A DNA stretch of 64,000 bases from Gracilaria gracilis (lineage: Eukaryota > Rhodophyta > Florideophyceae > Gracilariales > Gracilariaceae), in assembly GCA_030374805.1 (NCBI GenBank), contig JARGSG010000036.1:1-64000 (forward strand), written 5' to 3'. The notes beneath the pieces are model-generated. The model was not told the origin of the DNA. It saw only the letters and a program-made list of their open reading frames with translations, and ran no database searches. Both the position numbers and the translations under genes were made by a program. Shown piece after piece: positions 54,659-64,000 of this stretch (within the stretch, counting starts at the first letter, position 1; each line of letters opens with the position of its first letter).

Positions 54659-56998
54659 ATGCAGTTTAAACCCATTGAAACGCGTTCCGAGGGCTTCCTG
54701 CACAAGGACAACGACCATCGCTTGCTACCGAGCAACACGCAAACTCTTCGGGAAGACGAGGTGCAACCGTGGGCATGGAATCTTCCGGAGGACATTGATG
54801 TGGCCCTCCGAACGCTTGCGAAGGAGTTCATTTCTGATCTGAACAAGGTTGTTGTGAACGAGCATTTGTACACAATATCAGAACCTGGACGATGGGCCGT
54901 TCTAAAGACGTTTCACAGGGACCCCTCAAGAGCGTTTGCTCAGAGATTTGATTGTTTCTCTAACTCGCTTATGTCCTCCATCTTGGAGACAATAAGCCCT
55001 TTGAAAATCAAAGAAACACCCAGGGTCCCTGATATACCTCTCACGCCGATATCGAAACCGGAGCCTGCCATCGAAATTCATGACGATGACGATGAGCAGT
55101 TGGAAAGGGGAAATCCTTCGGAGGGAAAACAAGGAGGGGATGGAGATGGCGGAAGTGGAATGGATGTAGTGGGGGAGAGTGGGAATGAAGATCTTGGTGA
55201 AAAGTCGTCCGAAACTGACATACAGCCTCCTCCTGCCATTTCCTCGCTGGACGATAAAATGGCATTCCAACGTTGTGTACTGGAGATGGAGAAATACTTT
55301 CGAATTTATAATTGCGGGTTCGAGGATATGGTGGAAACGGACGAGACTCTGCTCAACAACGGAGTCTCTCCATTGGTGAAAGTTCAACTGGTTCTTATGG
55401 ACCCACCATACAACATAAGGGCCGATAAGAACCGGGAGAACAGTTGGTATGATATGCTGAGCGCTGAGCATATGAAGAAGGCGGCAAAGCTTATATCAAG
55501 GCTGCTACGTCCGAGGGGTCATTTCGTTATCTTCTGTGCATTGGAGCAGGTGAACCAGTGGACGAGGGTGCTTTCCCTTATTGGAGCAAAGGACGAGCAA
55601 GGGCTTCCGAGGCGATCGTTTGTTGTGGACCAGGTCCTAATTCATTTTATAGGGTCGCAAGGCAACCCTATGCGAAACCCGGGACGCAGGTCCTGCTCCT
55701 TGTTCCCTGCCATGGGGTACGCAATATATGGTGTTCGAAGTGGCCTCGCTTATGCACAGCAGCATGCGATGGTGAACTATGAGAACTTCAACTACGTGCA
55801 GTCGAGGTATCCAGGGTACCACAGTGTTATTGACCAGGTACCGCCCATTTCCAATGGGGAGACTCTTCAATGGAAAAGAAAGAAGGAGGGTGGGGGCTAC
55901 ATTTTGCAAAAAGTGAGGTCGGAACAAAAACCTCGCGCGTTGTTGAAGGAGCTGATCAGCAGATTTTTGCAGCCAGGTGATACAGTGGTGGACTTGTTCG
56001 CGGGAACTTTTTCGATTGCCATGGCATGCATGGAGTTACAACGTCATCTGAAGTTTATTGGTTGTGAGCTGGACCCTGACTGTTTTGCGCATGCTAGGCA
56101 CGCGGCCATTGTTCAGTTCGCGATGTGCATGCGCGATAATGAGACGGACATTCAAATTACGCAGGAGGTCCGAAACTCTGTGAATCGCGTGATGGACTTA
56201 TTTACCAAGTGGAACGCTCGTCCTTCACGATCATGGAAGGCTCCATCCGGCTTTCTACAGTGTCAGAAGATCCCACCGTATATTGTGGACTTCCTGGCAT
56301 CGATGTGGCGGGAGGAGGGCATGGCCATGATCGGCAGGCGCAAAGCGCTGCATGAGTGGCCGAAAACGTTGCAAGGGAAGATGGGTCTCCTGGATTGGAA
56401 CGCAATGTTGGCACTGGAGGCCACTATGTGTGGTTGTCGCATGTGGAAGTCGTCGATTCGTCACCATGACGTAGGAGTGGGAGTGTTTACCACGGGCCGT
56501 TTCATGAAGAACGAAGAGATATGTTTCTTTTACGGAACTCTAGTGTACCATGACTTAACGAAGAGGAAGGAGGTACACAAGAAGTATGGGGAAGGGTTGT
56601 TGGGAGCCACCGCCGCACGTTTCCGAACTTATGCGATGGAGGTTAGCCTGAGAGGCGAGGTATTCCGGAAACTCCCGGAAAGGAGACGAGAAGTACCTAC
56701 AATCCCTGTATGGATTTTCCCCGCTCCATTTTCGTTGGGTGGAACAATTAACGACCCAAAATATATGGAAGGGGATAAAGATAGGGATACAGTGGAGGAT
56801 GGCTTGAAGCAGCGACGGACTGCCAATGTGGCGGTGATTCGAACTCCAGGAACTGGGCGAACTCTACTTCAATTAAGAGAATACCGAATGCTTGCCGTCC
56901 GGGCACTTCGGGTTGTAGGAGTGGGAGAAGAGTTGTTTGCAGATTATGGAGTGGAGTACACATGGGGTATGTCTTCAAATCCTATAGTAATCGAGTAG
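54659..56998 (+). CDS. DNA amino-methyltransferase fused to a SET domain
   Basis: 779 residues, uninterrupted. Residues 243-251 read QLVLMDPPY, motif IV of N6-adenine/N4-cytosine methyltransferases; residues 437-450 (QPGDTVVDLFAGT) with GCELDPDCF are the AdoMet-binding motif I. Catalytic motif before motif I marks the beta-class order seen in bacterial and phage modification enzymes. From about 600 the sequence turns to SET: VGVGVFTTGRFMKNEEICFF, GGTINDP, TANVAV and VGVGEELFADYGVEYTWG. SET domains methylate histone lysines. The fusion would join DNA and histone methylation in one protein. The middle SET Asn-His motif is degenerate. An acidic linker (HDDDDE) lies near 141-146. Confidence 0.75.
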   Translation: MQFKPIETRSEGFLHKDNDHRLLPSNTQTLREDEVQPWAWNLPEDIDVALRTLAKEFISDLNKVVVNEHLYTISEPGRWAVLKTFHRDPSRAFAQRFDCFSNSLMSSILETISPLKIKETPRVPDIPLTPISKPEPAIEIHDDDDEQLERGNPSEGKQGGDGDGGSGMDVVGESGNEDLGEKSSETDIQPPPAISSLDDKMAFQRCVLEMEKYFRIYNCGFEDMVETDETLLNNGVSPLVKVQLVLMDPPYNIRADKNRENSWYDMLSAEHMKKAAKLISRLLRPRGHFVIFCALEQVNQWTRVLSLIGAKDEQGLPRRSFVVDQVLIHFIGSQGNPMRNPGRRSCSLFPAMGYAIYGVRSGLAYAQQHAMVNYENFNYVQSRYPGYHSVIDQVPPISNGETLQWKRKKEGGGYILQKVRSEQKPRALLKELISRFLQPGDTVVDLFAGTFSIAMACMELQRHLKFIGCELDPDCFAHARHAAIVQFAMCMRDNETDIQITQEVRNSVNRVMDLFTKWNARPSRSWKAPSGFLQCQKIPPYIVDFLASMWREEGMAMIGRRKALHEWPKTLQGKMGLLDWNAMLALEATMCGCRMWKSSIRHHDVGVGVFTTGRFMKNEEICFFYGTLVYHDLTKRKEVHKKYGEGLLGATAARFRTYAMEVSLRGEVFRKLPERRREVPTIPVWIFPAPFSLGGTINDPKYMEGDKDRDTVEDGLKQRRTANVAVIRTPGTGRTLLQLREYRMLAVRALRVVGVGEELFADYGVEYTWGMSSNPIVIE

Positions 56999-57487
56999 AG
57001 CTCAATTGATTTATGACTTATAGAACCGAAAGGTGTACCATAGTATGTGTAAAATCGAATTGTGTACATTTTATTACGCTTTCTCTCTAACTCTCGAGTT
57101 CCACAGGTGAGGACAAGAACTCCCCCAAGTGAGTGGGTGTCATCACTTTTATCATCCAGTGACGTGAACAAAATGGAGATAAGATTCGGGGGAGTGGGTT
57201 GACGTTCAAGTACATAGAATAGAAGATACGGAGTACATTTGATATCATGTGAAAGTGTAACAGTTTTTGGCAGTGAGGTTTCGTACAGGAAGGGAAAGTT
57301 CCGTCCCAATTTTCGGAAAGTGATTCCGAAAAGTACTAAAACTGTGCGATATTTCTACCACACGTCGAGTGGAGGTGTGCGTTTCACGGAAGACCTGCGA
57401 TCACGTCGAGTGGCTAGCATCTCGAGCGGCGAGGGGCGACAACATCTAGAGCGCACCGCCGGGCGCATCGTCGTCGTCCGATTCCAT
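56999..57487. other. Intergenic, nothing recognised
   Basis: About 490 bp between the methyltransferase-SET gene and the next rightward frame; no repeat or domain. The following frame is open back to 57239 but the upstream part lacks low-complexity character and a good ATG. Confidence 0.45.
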
Positions 57488-60310
57488 ATGGGGAAACGTA
57501 AAACGAGAAGTGCGAATGCGAATGCGGAGGATGTAAGCGGGCATGCGTCAAAAGGGCGAACGCGTGCAGAGGTGGTAGGTCGGGGTCGCGAGGATGGCTT
57601 GGGTAGTACTACGCGTGCGCCTCGAAGCGGCGATGTGGAAAATGGAGAGGGCGGTATCGGGCGTACTTCGCGCCCTCCTCGAAGCGGATTACGTGGAAAA
57701 GGTAGGAAGAACACGGGGAGACGTGATCGAGGCCGCCCTTTGGAGCGAACCGAGCGAACCGAGCGAACCGAGCGAACCGAGCGCACCGAGCAAACAGAGC
57801 GAACCCAGCGAAACGAGCGAACGGTAAGTGCTTTTGTAACACAAGCTACTCCGCTTCCACATGAGATGGGAAATGGAGGAGGGGAAAGCAGGAGAGGGAT
57901 GGGAGGAAGGCAGGGGGATGATGCGCGGGGCGGTAGGGATAGAGGTGGGCGGCAAAGGGGCGATGACTCCATGCGATTTGTAGAAGAAGGCGAGTGTGAA
58001 GATGTCATAGAGAAGGGGAGGTAGTGTCGCAGTGGGAGGAAAGGAAGCACGATAGCAAGAAGTACTAGTGGGATAGTTAGCCCTGGTATGCGAGGGAAGG
58101 AGGGAGAGAGAGTGGCTGGGGTTGGAGTTCGGGAGGGGAGGGGTCGCGAAAGAGAAGTAGGAGGAGGCGTTCAGGAGGCGAGGAACGAGGGCATGGAGGT
58201 TGTGGTTGATGTTAGGAGGAATGGAATGGTGGGCAGAGAAAGACCTGGTGGACCGCGACATACTGCGATGCGGGAGGAAGAGCACGTGGGGGGTATGAGG
58301 CATATGAGGGAGCATGGAAACGCAGAGGACAGTGGGAGGCGAATTGGGCGTGTGGGCGATGGAATGGGGAGCCACGCCAATGTGGAGAGGATGGAATGGC
58401 TCCGAGACAATTTGCCCGGGAGAGTTGTAGGACATAGCAGTGGTGGATCAGTGATTGAGAATGTGAGAGACAATATACCAGTGGATGGGATGGTATTCGA
58501 AGGAGAAGATTTCGTTGTCGGAAACAGGCATAGAACTGAAGGGAACTTGGTGGAAACCGCGGTACGAACGCCTGAACGAATACGTGTGAGGCATAATGCC
58601 ATTCGGATTGAGGACGATGTGCATGAAGCAGGAGTCGACGATTCTGGGGATCGTGGAGAGAGGAACGGAGCAAGGGAAATGAGAACTACAGGAATAGCAG
58701 AAGGAGATGAAGAGAACCTACGCGTGTTGCCAAGGTCTGAACTGGTTGAGAGGGGGAATTCGTTGAAAGGGAAGCTGGGAAACATGAACGAGGATCACTA
58801 TACCATGATGGTGAGTTTGAAGCTCCCGCAGAAAGAATTGGAACGGGTGAGGGAGGAGCTGAAGCAGCAAAATGTGTTGATTGCAAGTTTAAGGGAGGCC
58901 GTGAAGGGTAGGAAGCGATGGGGGTGTGGGGAGGGAGTGAAGGGGCGTCGAAAACATGAAATAGAGGTGCCAGAACGTTTTTACGGATTTGCCAGGGCTG
59001 TATATGATAAGGTTCTCCACTATGCAAAGTTGGAGGCATCAGAACTCCGTTTTGACACGAAGAACGTTGGTACGAGCTGGAAGAACAGGGGTGAGAAGGT
59101 GGGAGAAAGTAGGGAGGGCAGCATATTTGTGGTTGGGGAGAAGGAGATGGTACCTCGGTGCCCGTATCAAGTGGCATATGAGATGAGGGCGTATACGCCG
59201 TCAACGGATGGAGGAAGTGATGGGCTGTTAAAGTATGTGGTGGAGACGGAAATAATGGGATATATTTGGGAGACGATACGAGGAGCGGGAAGGAAACAGG
59301 AGTGTTTGGATAATGAGAGTGTGGACAAGTGTCTGAGGCAGCGGATGAAGTAGACATTAAGCGATGTGATTGGGGTGCGGAAGCGGGCGGCTCGCGACAA
59401 GTTATTCTCCATCCTTGATTATGATTTGATTGCGAAACATGCGAAAACTACTGAGGGGACTGAGCTATGGGAAGAGCTAAAGCAGCAGATGGGGGAGGCG
59501 CGCGAGAAGCTGATGGGAAGGGAGGAGGGTGGGGGGGAGTGAGTTGTGTGCGTGGAGAACGAGCCGGTTCGAAGACTTGCGTATTCCAGGTCTCGTGCGG
59601 TTGGGCCACCACGGGAGGATGATGATGAAGATATGTACTTCAAGAATGGGATGGTGGTGGCAATGTTGGAGGAGTATATGGGATACGCAGTGGAGAGGCA
59701 AAGTAACGGTGAGCGGCGGTATGTGGATGGGACCGTGATGCACCTTGCGAGACTTGACGCCTGGATTGCCTGTGTGGTGAAAACTATGAACGAGGTTGTG
59801 GGACGTGGAGGGCAAAGACAGCTTTTGTTCTCTACTTTATATGGGAATTATCTACCTGGGGCTGTGGAAGGAATACTGGGGGTAGCCTGGCAATCGCGAC
59901 AGGAGGAGCATGCCGAGGAGTTTGAGAACGATGGGTTTGTGGATGGAGATCCGAGGTGTGTGTCGGGAAACTCTGGGAGAACTGCGACAGTTGGGCTGTG
60001 GGTACCATCGACGGAGAAGATATACCTAGCTGTGAGGGAGGACTATTTTATGGCAAAACTAACACGGAGACTAGGTGCAGTTCTTGATTGTTACATAGCG
60101 GCCTGTCGACCGGAGGACGCGAGTTTCGGGCGGTTGGCGGCACACCGGGCGGAACGCAGGGAAGGGAAAGGGGTTGATGGTAGGGAAGAGGCGGGCTACT
60201 TAGGTAGGGTGAGGTGCAGTGGGGGGGGGAAGGTGTGGAGGTATGTGCGGGATGGGGAAGAGATGCTTCTTCTTTCTCATGTCATGCGTATCTTCACTCC
60301 TTCCAATTGA
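57488..60310 (+). pseudogene. Large hypothetical protein, three in-frame stops
   Basis: One reading frame of about 940 codons, interrupted only by TAG at 58022, TAG at 59351 and TGA at 59540. Start MGKRKTRSANANAED; then an Arg/Gly-rich region with an ERT tripeptide repeat (57743-57822) and RGG-like runs; a long charged middle; a coiled stretch KLPQKELERVREELKQQ; FYGFARAVYDKVLHYAKLEAS; VIGVRKRAARDKLFSILDYD after the second stop; and an ordered C-terminal part with FSTLYGNYLPGAVEGILGV and EKIYLAVREDYFMAKLTRRL. No known family. RNA-binding is a guess from the RGG content only. Confidence 0.5.
57743..57822. repeat. 9-bp tandem repeat GAGCGAACC
   Basis: About nine units, the first four identical and the later ones diverging. 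Encodes a run of Glu-Arg-Thr inside the large frame. Confidence 0.9.
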
Positions 60311-60740
60311 AACGAAGCGGGTTTGAATTTTTATGAAGCTGAAGCTAACAGGGAATAGAGGCTACGTGTTGGATGGTAAATAAGGCTTGGCGGTGGGGTC
60401 TCGATAGAACCGATTGAGATAGAATCGGTGAAAGCGCCAGTGTAGACGAGCAGTGAAGGGAGGAGCGGGGTAGTTCTGGCGGAGAACATGAACGGAGCCA
60501 AAAATAGAAAAAGAGGGGATGAGTCCATACCAAGCGGAAACTTTATCGGAAGTGGAGTGGGTATAGATGGGACTGGGTGGATGGTGTGGTTATGTTCGTC
60601 GTCTGTTGCCCATCGGAGGCAAACGCAGTTGAGGGTGAGATCGACGTCGTCGCTGGGTGGGACAAGTTCCATGAACTGGACAACGGCGAACTTTTTGGGA
60701 GAAGAAGTTGAAGAAGGAAGGGCAAAACGAAGAAGGGAGA
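60311..60740. other. Junction region, no supported gene
   Basis: Lies between the end of the large frame and the point where the second chromovirus antisense frame becomes open. No LTR resembling that at 18.1-18.9 kb is found, so the second chromovirus is probably cut off here. Confidence 0.5.
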
Positions 60741-62075
60741 TGAGTTTGCAGCGGCAATGCTTCTGGGGCGTCCCAGGGACTCAACGCCAGTGGCGGGCAC
60801 ATTCTCCCTCCGGGGCAGCAGCCCCATGGTCACGCCATGCATGACGTGCCGTGGCCTTCCTACGACGAGTTAGTCGGGCTGAACCCTCGCGTTCACGCGC
60901 ATATCTTCCGGACTGCTCTGTGGTTTTATCCGACAGCCGTTTTCAACGAGGAGCTTATCGTGTCCTATGCCGACGGTATTGATCGCCTTCCTGGGGATCT
61001 TCCGGCGTTAGTCACCACTTCGTGGGATTGGCGTCGACGGGTTGCCGTCCCTCCTCACGCAATCTTGCGGCGTTCCGGCGAGTCGCTGGCTTCCGCTCAG
61101 GCCGCATTGGTTCGCTTGGGCTATGCGCGGCAGAGCCGGGCAAACTTCGAGTTCCCAATACCTGATTCCATTAGCTTTGATCTCCGGTTGTACCGTACAC
61201 AAGGCGAGATTTTGTATTGCGCCCGCTTGGCGGTGGTTGAGACTTACTCCTGGAGAGGACGTCCTAATGTACACCAGGAGGCGGTGTGTTGGATTCATCC
61301 AATCATCCGGGCGGAGTTCAGGTATCCTCGCCGGGAGTCCCGTTCGCGGTGGTTACAGAACTTCATCCGCGCTGAGCGTCGTGCGCGTTCCCGTTTCGGG
61401 TTTCTCGTCCCGTATCAAAACACGGAGATCAATCAAATCCGGCACAATCACCGGCTGGGCCGTAACGTTCCAATTCCCACTTGGTGGTCCTCGGTGGAGG
61501 TGTGTCGCGGGTGCTACGTGGAGTTGCCCCCGGTCCTCTCCTATCTGGGCTCCTGCCTCATCGAGGATCCGTATTCCGGACTGTGGTCCGTGGTGCTCAC
61601 CGAGTGTGCAATCCGCACCGCGGCTTATCTCCTATGGGAAGTATATGACCAGTATCGACTGTGGTATATCCCGCCTCGCCTTCGTGCGTGCATTCGAGAA
61701 CTTTCGTTGCGGGTCCCTCTGGGAGGTGAAAACAATGCCGAAGAAGTTCGTGGGCTCCTCGACGTAGTCGACCGAGTTGATTGGGCCAGCGTGCCCTTCG
61801 CTCAGAGCGGCCGCGATCACGAGGACGGCGGTTTCGACCGGTCTCCGGGACGACGCACGCCATTGGCGGGAGACTTCATCTTTTTCAATCCCTGTGAGGT
61901 GCAAGAGATCACCGCAGCTGAAGCGGCAGCTCTCCGGATGGCTCCGAGGTATATTCCTTACGGGCATCCCGTTGGCTTCGTCGACGCTGACGATCTTTAC
62001 CACGCCTACGGCGGTGACGACGACCAAATGATGGACGACGAACCCGAGGTGGGGTATGATGACGACGTAGTCTGA
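60741..62075 (+). CDS. Antisense frame A of the second chromovirus
   Basis: Homologue of the antisense frame at 16.5-18.1 kb, here intact. ATG at 60837 gives 412 residues; the frame is open back to 60741 with a Ser/Gly-rich start like that of copy 1. Shared blocks: TSWDWRRRVAV, ALVRLGYARQ, LRLYRTQGEI, PIIRAEFRYP, FGFLVPYQNTEI, CRGCYVELPPVLSYLGS, LLWEVYDQYRLW, GDFIFFNP, and an acidic end (GGDDDQMMDDE). Copy 1 and copy 2 are clearly diverged at the protein level, so retention of the long frame suggests selection at some time. No family recognised. The pol of this element is on the opposite strand. Confidence 0.65.
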
Positions 62076-62444
62076 GAGGCTCCTTCCGCCAACGCGGCTG
62101 AGCCGACCTCCAATGACACGGCAGCGCCGGGAATGGCGACGGCTGAGCCGGTGAATCCACCCGCGCCCGAGCCTTCGTCGGTAGGTGCCATGGTGGCTTC
62201 CCTTCCGGACGTACCAGATGTGATCGGGGTGCCTGCCGTCCTCCCCTCTGGGGGTGGGACTGGTGAGGCGGCTGTGATCGCTCAGTTCCTCCGAAGATTT
62301 GGGCTTTCTGCAACTGTAGCGAGCGGGGACGTCGCCGCAATGCGGGACGCGTTGGCCGCGCGCCTTACTGGTGGATGCAATCCCAGCAATGGGGGTACTG
62401 GTGACGGCGCTCCGGGCCCTTCCAACCAAGGGTCGGGGGCTTAG
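62076..62444 (+). CDS. Antisense frame B of the second chromovirus
   Basis: Same frame as A after a single TGA (62073-62075). From the stop onwards EAPSANAAEPTSNDTAAPG is open; first ATG at 62133. Pro/Ala-rich start, then the conserved helix AAVIAQFLRRFGLSATV and DALAARL, then a Gly-rich end. Its counterpart in copy 1 has the same position, frame and helix and is also separated by one stop (TAG there). Confidence 0.55.
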   Translation, partial: EAPSANAAEPTSNDTAAPGMATAEPVNPPAPEPSSVGAMVASLPDVPDVIGVPAVLPSGGGTGEAAVIAQFLRRFGLSATVASGDVAAMRDALAARLTGGCNPSNGGTGDGAPGPSNQGSGA

Positions 62445-62618
62445 TCCATCTTCCTTCTGATTCCCGCTATGCGGTGTTGTTGTAGGATATAGCCTTGATG
62501 GCCATTAAACCTACTTCCCTCTATGACGTATATTTTTTCTTTTCCAAATGCCAGCTTCGTCTTCTCCCACTTCTCATCTTCCTTTTCGGTGAGCTAGCTT
62601 CTTCCCCTTCGGGGCGTG

Positions 62619-62819
62619 TTATCTTACTTGGGCGTTGACAATTGTCGCCAGGAGACCCGTGAGAGTACGCCGATGGTACTGCACCACTATCGATCGTGGG
62701 AGATGCTCGATTGGCTCATCCGAGTCAGCCTCGGGTCCGTAGCCGTACCAACGTACGAGATACTGTATGTACCCCAACGGGTGGTATGAGTGTTCTACTA
62801 TGTGGTCGACTACGAACTC
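62619..62819 (-). pseudogene. Chromodomain of chromovirus copy 2
   Basis: EFVVDHIVEHSYHPLG, then QYLVRWYGYGPEADSDEPIEH and VVQYHRRTLTG. Matches the copy 1 chromodomain block by block; the Trp of the TWEP motif is absent here too (SDEP). A TGA lies two codons upstream of EFVVD. The frame ends at TAA. Confidence 0.8.
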
Positions 62820-62992
62820 CTGTCAGAAGACTTCCCAGCCTTGCCGTGTGATTACAACATCCTGCTTCGGAGAGCTCTCCGGCGGCTTCAACATGTGTGG
62901 AATTGCGTCGGTGCTCCGGTTAGACCGTGTTATGTCCAACAAGGTTGGTGGCACTGTACCTTCGCGGTGTAGTCCTCTACTTGGGTCGATTG

Positions 62993-63844
62993 TCACGCGT
63001 CTCGCGGTGTCTGTGTTCCCGATGCCTTGGTTCGGTAGAGTTTCTTCTCCCGCGGGAGTCCCAGGTGGGCGTACGCAAGTTTGCGTGGTAGCGACTGTCT
63101 CGACGGAGTTGGGTGGGTCGTCGAAGGTGCTCGCGTCAACGGTAACCCTGATTGAACCGGCCTCGCCGTGGTGGCACGTGACGTTGTCAACGGGTGGCCG
63201 TCATTGGTCTGCGCCGTGGCGTGTTCCGTCTTCGTATGCACGGGAGGTGTCAGCTCGGTTTGTCGACGTGGTTCGCTCGCTGAGCTGATCTCCCTTACAG
63301 GTGTAGTCCGTGTGCTACGGTTTGCACTTCCCTGCTGGGCATTTAGCGACGTGTGCACTGTGTGGCCCGCCTCAGGCGTGTTGGGCGACTTAGTCTCCGA
63401 CGACTCCTCTCCGTCTTGGACGTGCAAGCTCAACGGTGCCTTAGGCGGTGTTTCCACTCCGTTATGCGACGTAGTCACTCCAGGCGCGCTATGCGGCGTA
63501 GGCAACGGCTTCGCCGGTAACAACTGAGCCTCTTCGTTCCTGTCCCGCACGTCGGTAGTGTCTGGTGACGATTCCGCATTTGCGTTGATGCGCGGCGACC
63601 TTGACGAGACGCCGGGCTCCCGAGAAGGCTTTGATTGCGCATTAGCGGTGTGTCTCTTCCGTACCACACGGTGTTCCTCACGCGACAGCGCGGAAGCATG
63701 ACGATTAACGAGTCCCTCCCCCTCCTTAGATGGAGCGACATGGGGAGTGGGTGTAAGCGCGCCAAGGCGGCGAATAATTACGCCAGGCGGCGGGGCTTCA
63801 GACAGCGAAGCACCAGGGCGCGTAGAGTCCGATAACATCGGCAA
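62993..63844 (-). pseudogene. Low-complexity pol spacer of chromovirus copy 2
   Basis: 283 codons rich in Thr, Ser, Pro, Arg and Glu, comparable to the spacer before the chromodomain in copy 1. A frameshift separates it from the chromodomain. It includes GAGGGGGAGGG-type purine tracts on the minus strand, as copy 1 does in its spacer. The remaining bases to the window end give no recognisable integrase motif. Confidence 0.5.
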
Positions 63845-64000
63845 ATCAGAGGGTCCCCTACTAGGATGTGGTACCTCCCTAGGACGGTCGATCGGTGGTG
63901 GATCCGGTGTGTCCGTAATGTTCCTTTCCGCTTCTGCGGTAGAATGTCCACTTGATGGGTCGTTTCCCGCTGGTGGGGGTGCAAAAACCGCGCGGTCGCG

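Larger units (their letters stand above)
60741..64000 (-). mobile_element. Ty3 chromovirus, copy 2 (3' part only)
   Basis: Minus-strand pol C-terminal spacer and chromodomain followed by the antisense gene pair, the same architecture as copy 1 but a different subfamily. It continues beyond the right end of the window, where integrase and RT should lie. No LTR is visible at the left end. Confidence 0.75.

Noticed and set aside
57355..59357. Minus-strand Pro/Ser/Arg-rich frames opposite the large plus-strand frame
   Set aside because: They mirror Arg/Gly/Glu-rich coding of the plus strand and include shadows of the ERT repeat.
60331..60844. Frames on both strands between the large frame and the antisense gene
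   Set aside because: No homology between the chromovirus copies here and no domain; coding not supported.

Overview
This window reads as nuclear DNA of a transposon-rich, intron-poor eukaryote. Evidence: a Ulp1-type protease, chromodomain Ty3 retrotransposons, a LINE with RNase H, Mutator-like, pogo-like and Harbinger-like transposases, a SET domain, and no bacterial operon or rRNA/tRNA signature. A ketopantoate-reductase-like gene of a type I associate with algae and plants, plus apparent lack of introns, makes a red or other alga my best guess. This is weak inference; an oomycete-like protist is not excluded.

Layout. 0-10.5 kb: a Ulp1 (C48) protease ORF faces a 932-codon tyrosine-recombinase ORF, in DNA strewn with a 25-29 bp odd palindrome; a reverse transcriptase tail abuts the last palindrome. 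10.9-18.9 kb: a decayed Ty3 chromovirus (RT, RNase H, integrase, chromodomain, 3' LTR) that carries a long antisense reading frame between pol and the LTR. 18.9-23.2 kb: Mutator-like copy A, split by a DDE_4 transposase insertion. 24.8-28.2 kb: a pogo-like transposase with two stops and a Uma2-like endonuclease gene, flanked by AT-rich DNA. 29.6-32.3 kb: Mutator-like copy B. 33.7-36.4 kb: a zinc-finger ORF and a GC-rich minisatellite. 36.9-44.6 kb: a third Mutator-like gene (FAR1-type finger and SWIM finger) nested with a 291-bp TIR element and a 4.1-kb LINE whose 8-bp target duplication is visible.

45.2-60.3 kb is the most unusual block. Densely packed ORFs run outwards from a central hub of long DNA palindromes (51.86-53.50 kb). 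Leftwards lie a ParB-like protein, an acidic/basic ORF, a dioxygenase-like ORF and two small overlapping ORFs; a ketopantoate-reductase-like gene reads the other way among them. Rightwards lie an unknown ORF, a DNA amino-methyltransferase fused to a SET domain, and a 940-codon frame. It looks like a large chromatin-modifying mobile or viral-type element, but no terminal repeats were found, so this is inference.

60.7-64.0 kb: the 3' part of a second chromovirus in the opposite orientation. It carries a homologue of the same antisense frame at the same place, which is the best evidence that this antisense gene belongs to the element.

Many frames are interrupted by single in-frame stops rather than indels, so most genes here are probably decaying; I flag this pattern because recoding cannot be excluded from sequence alone.
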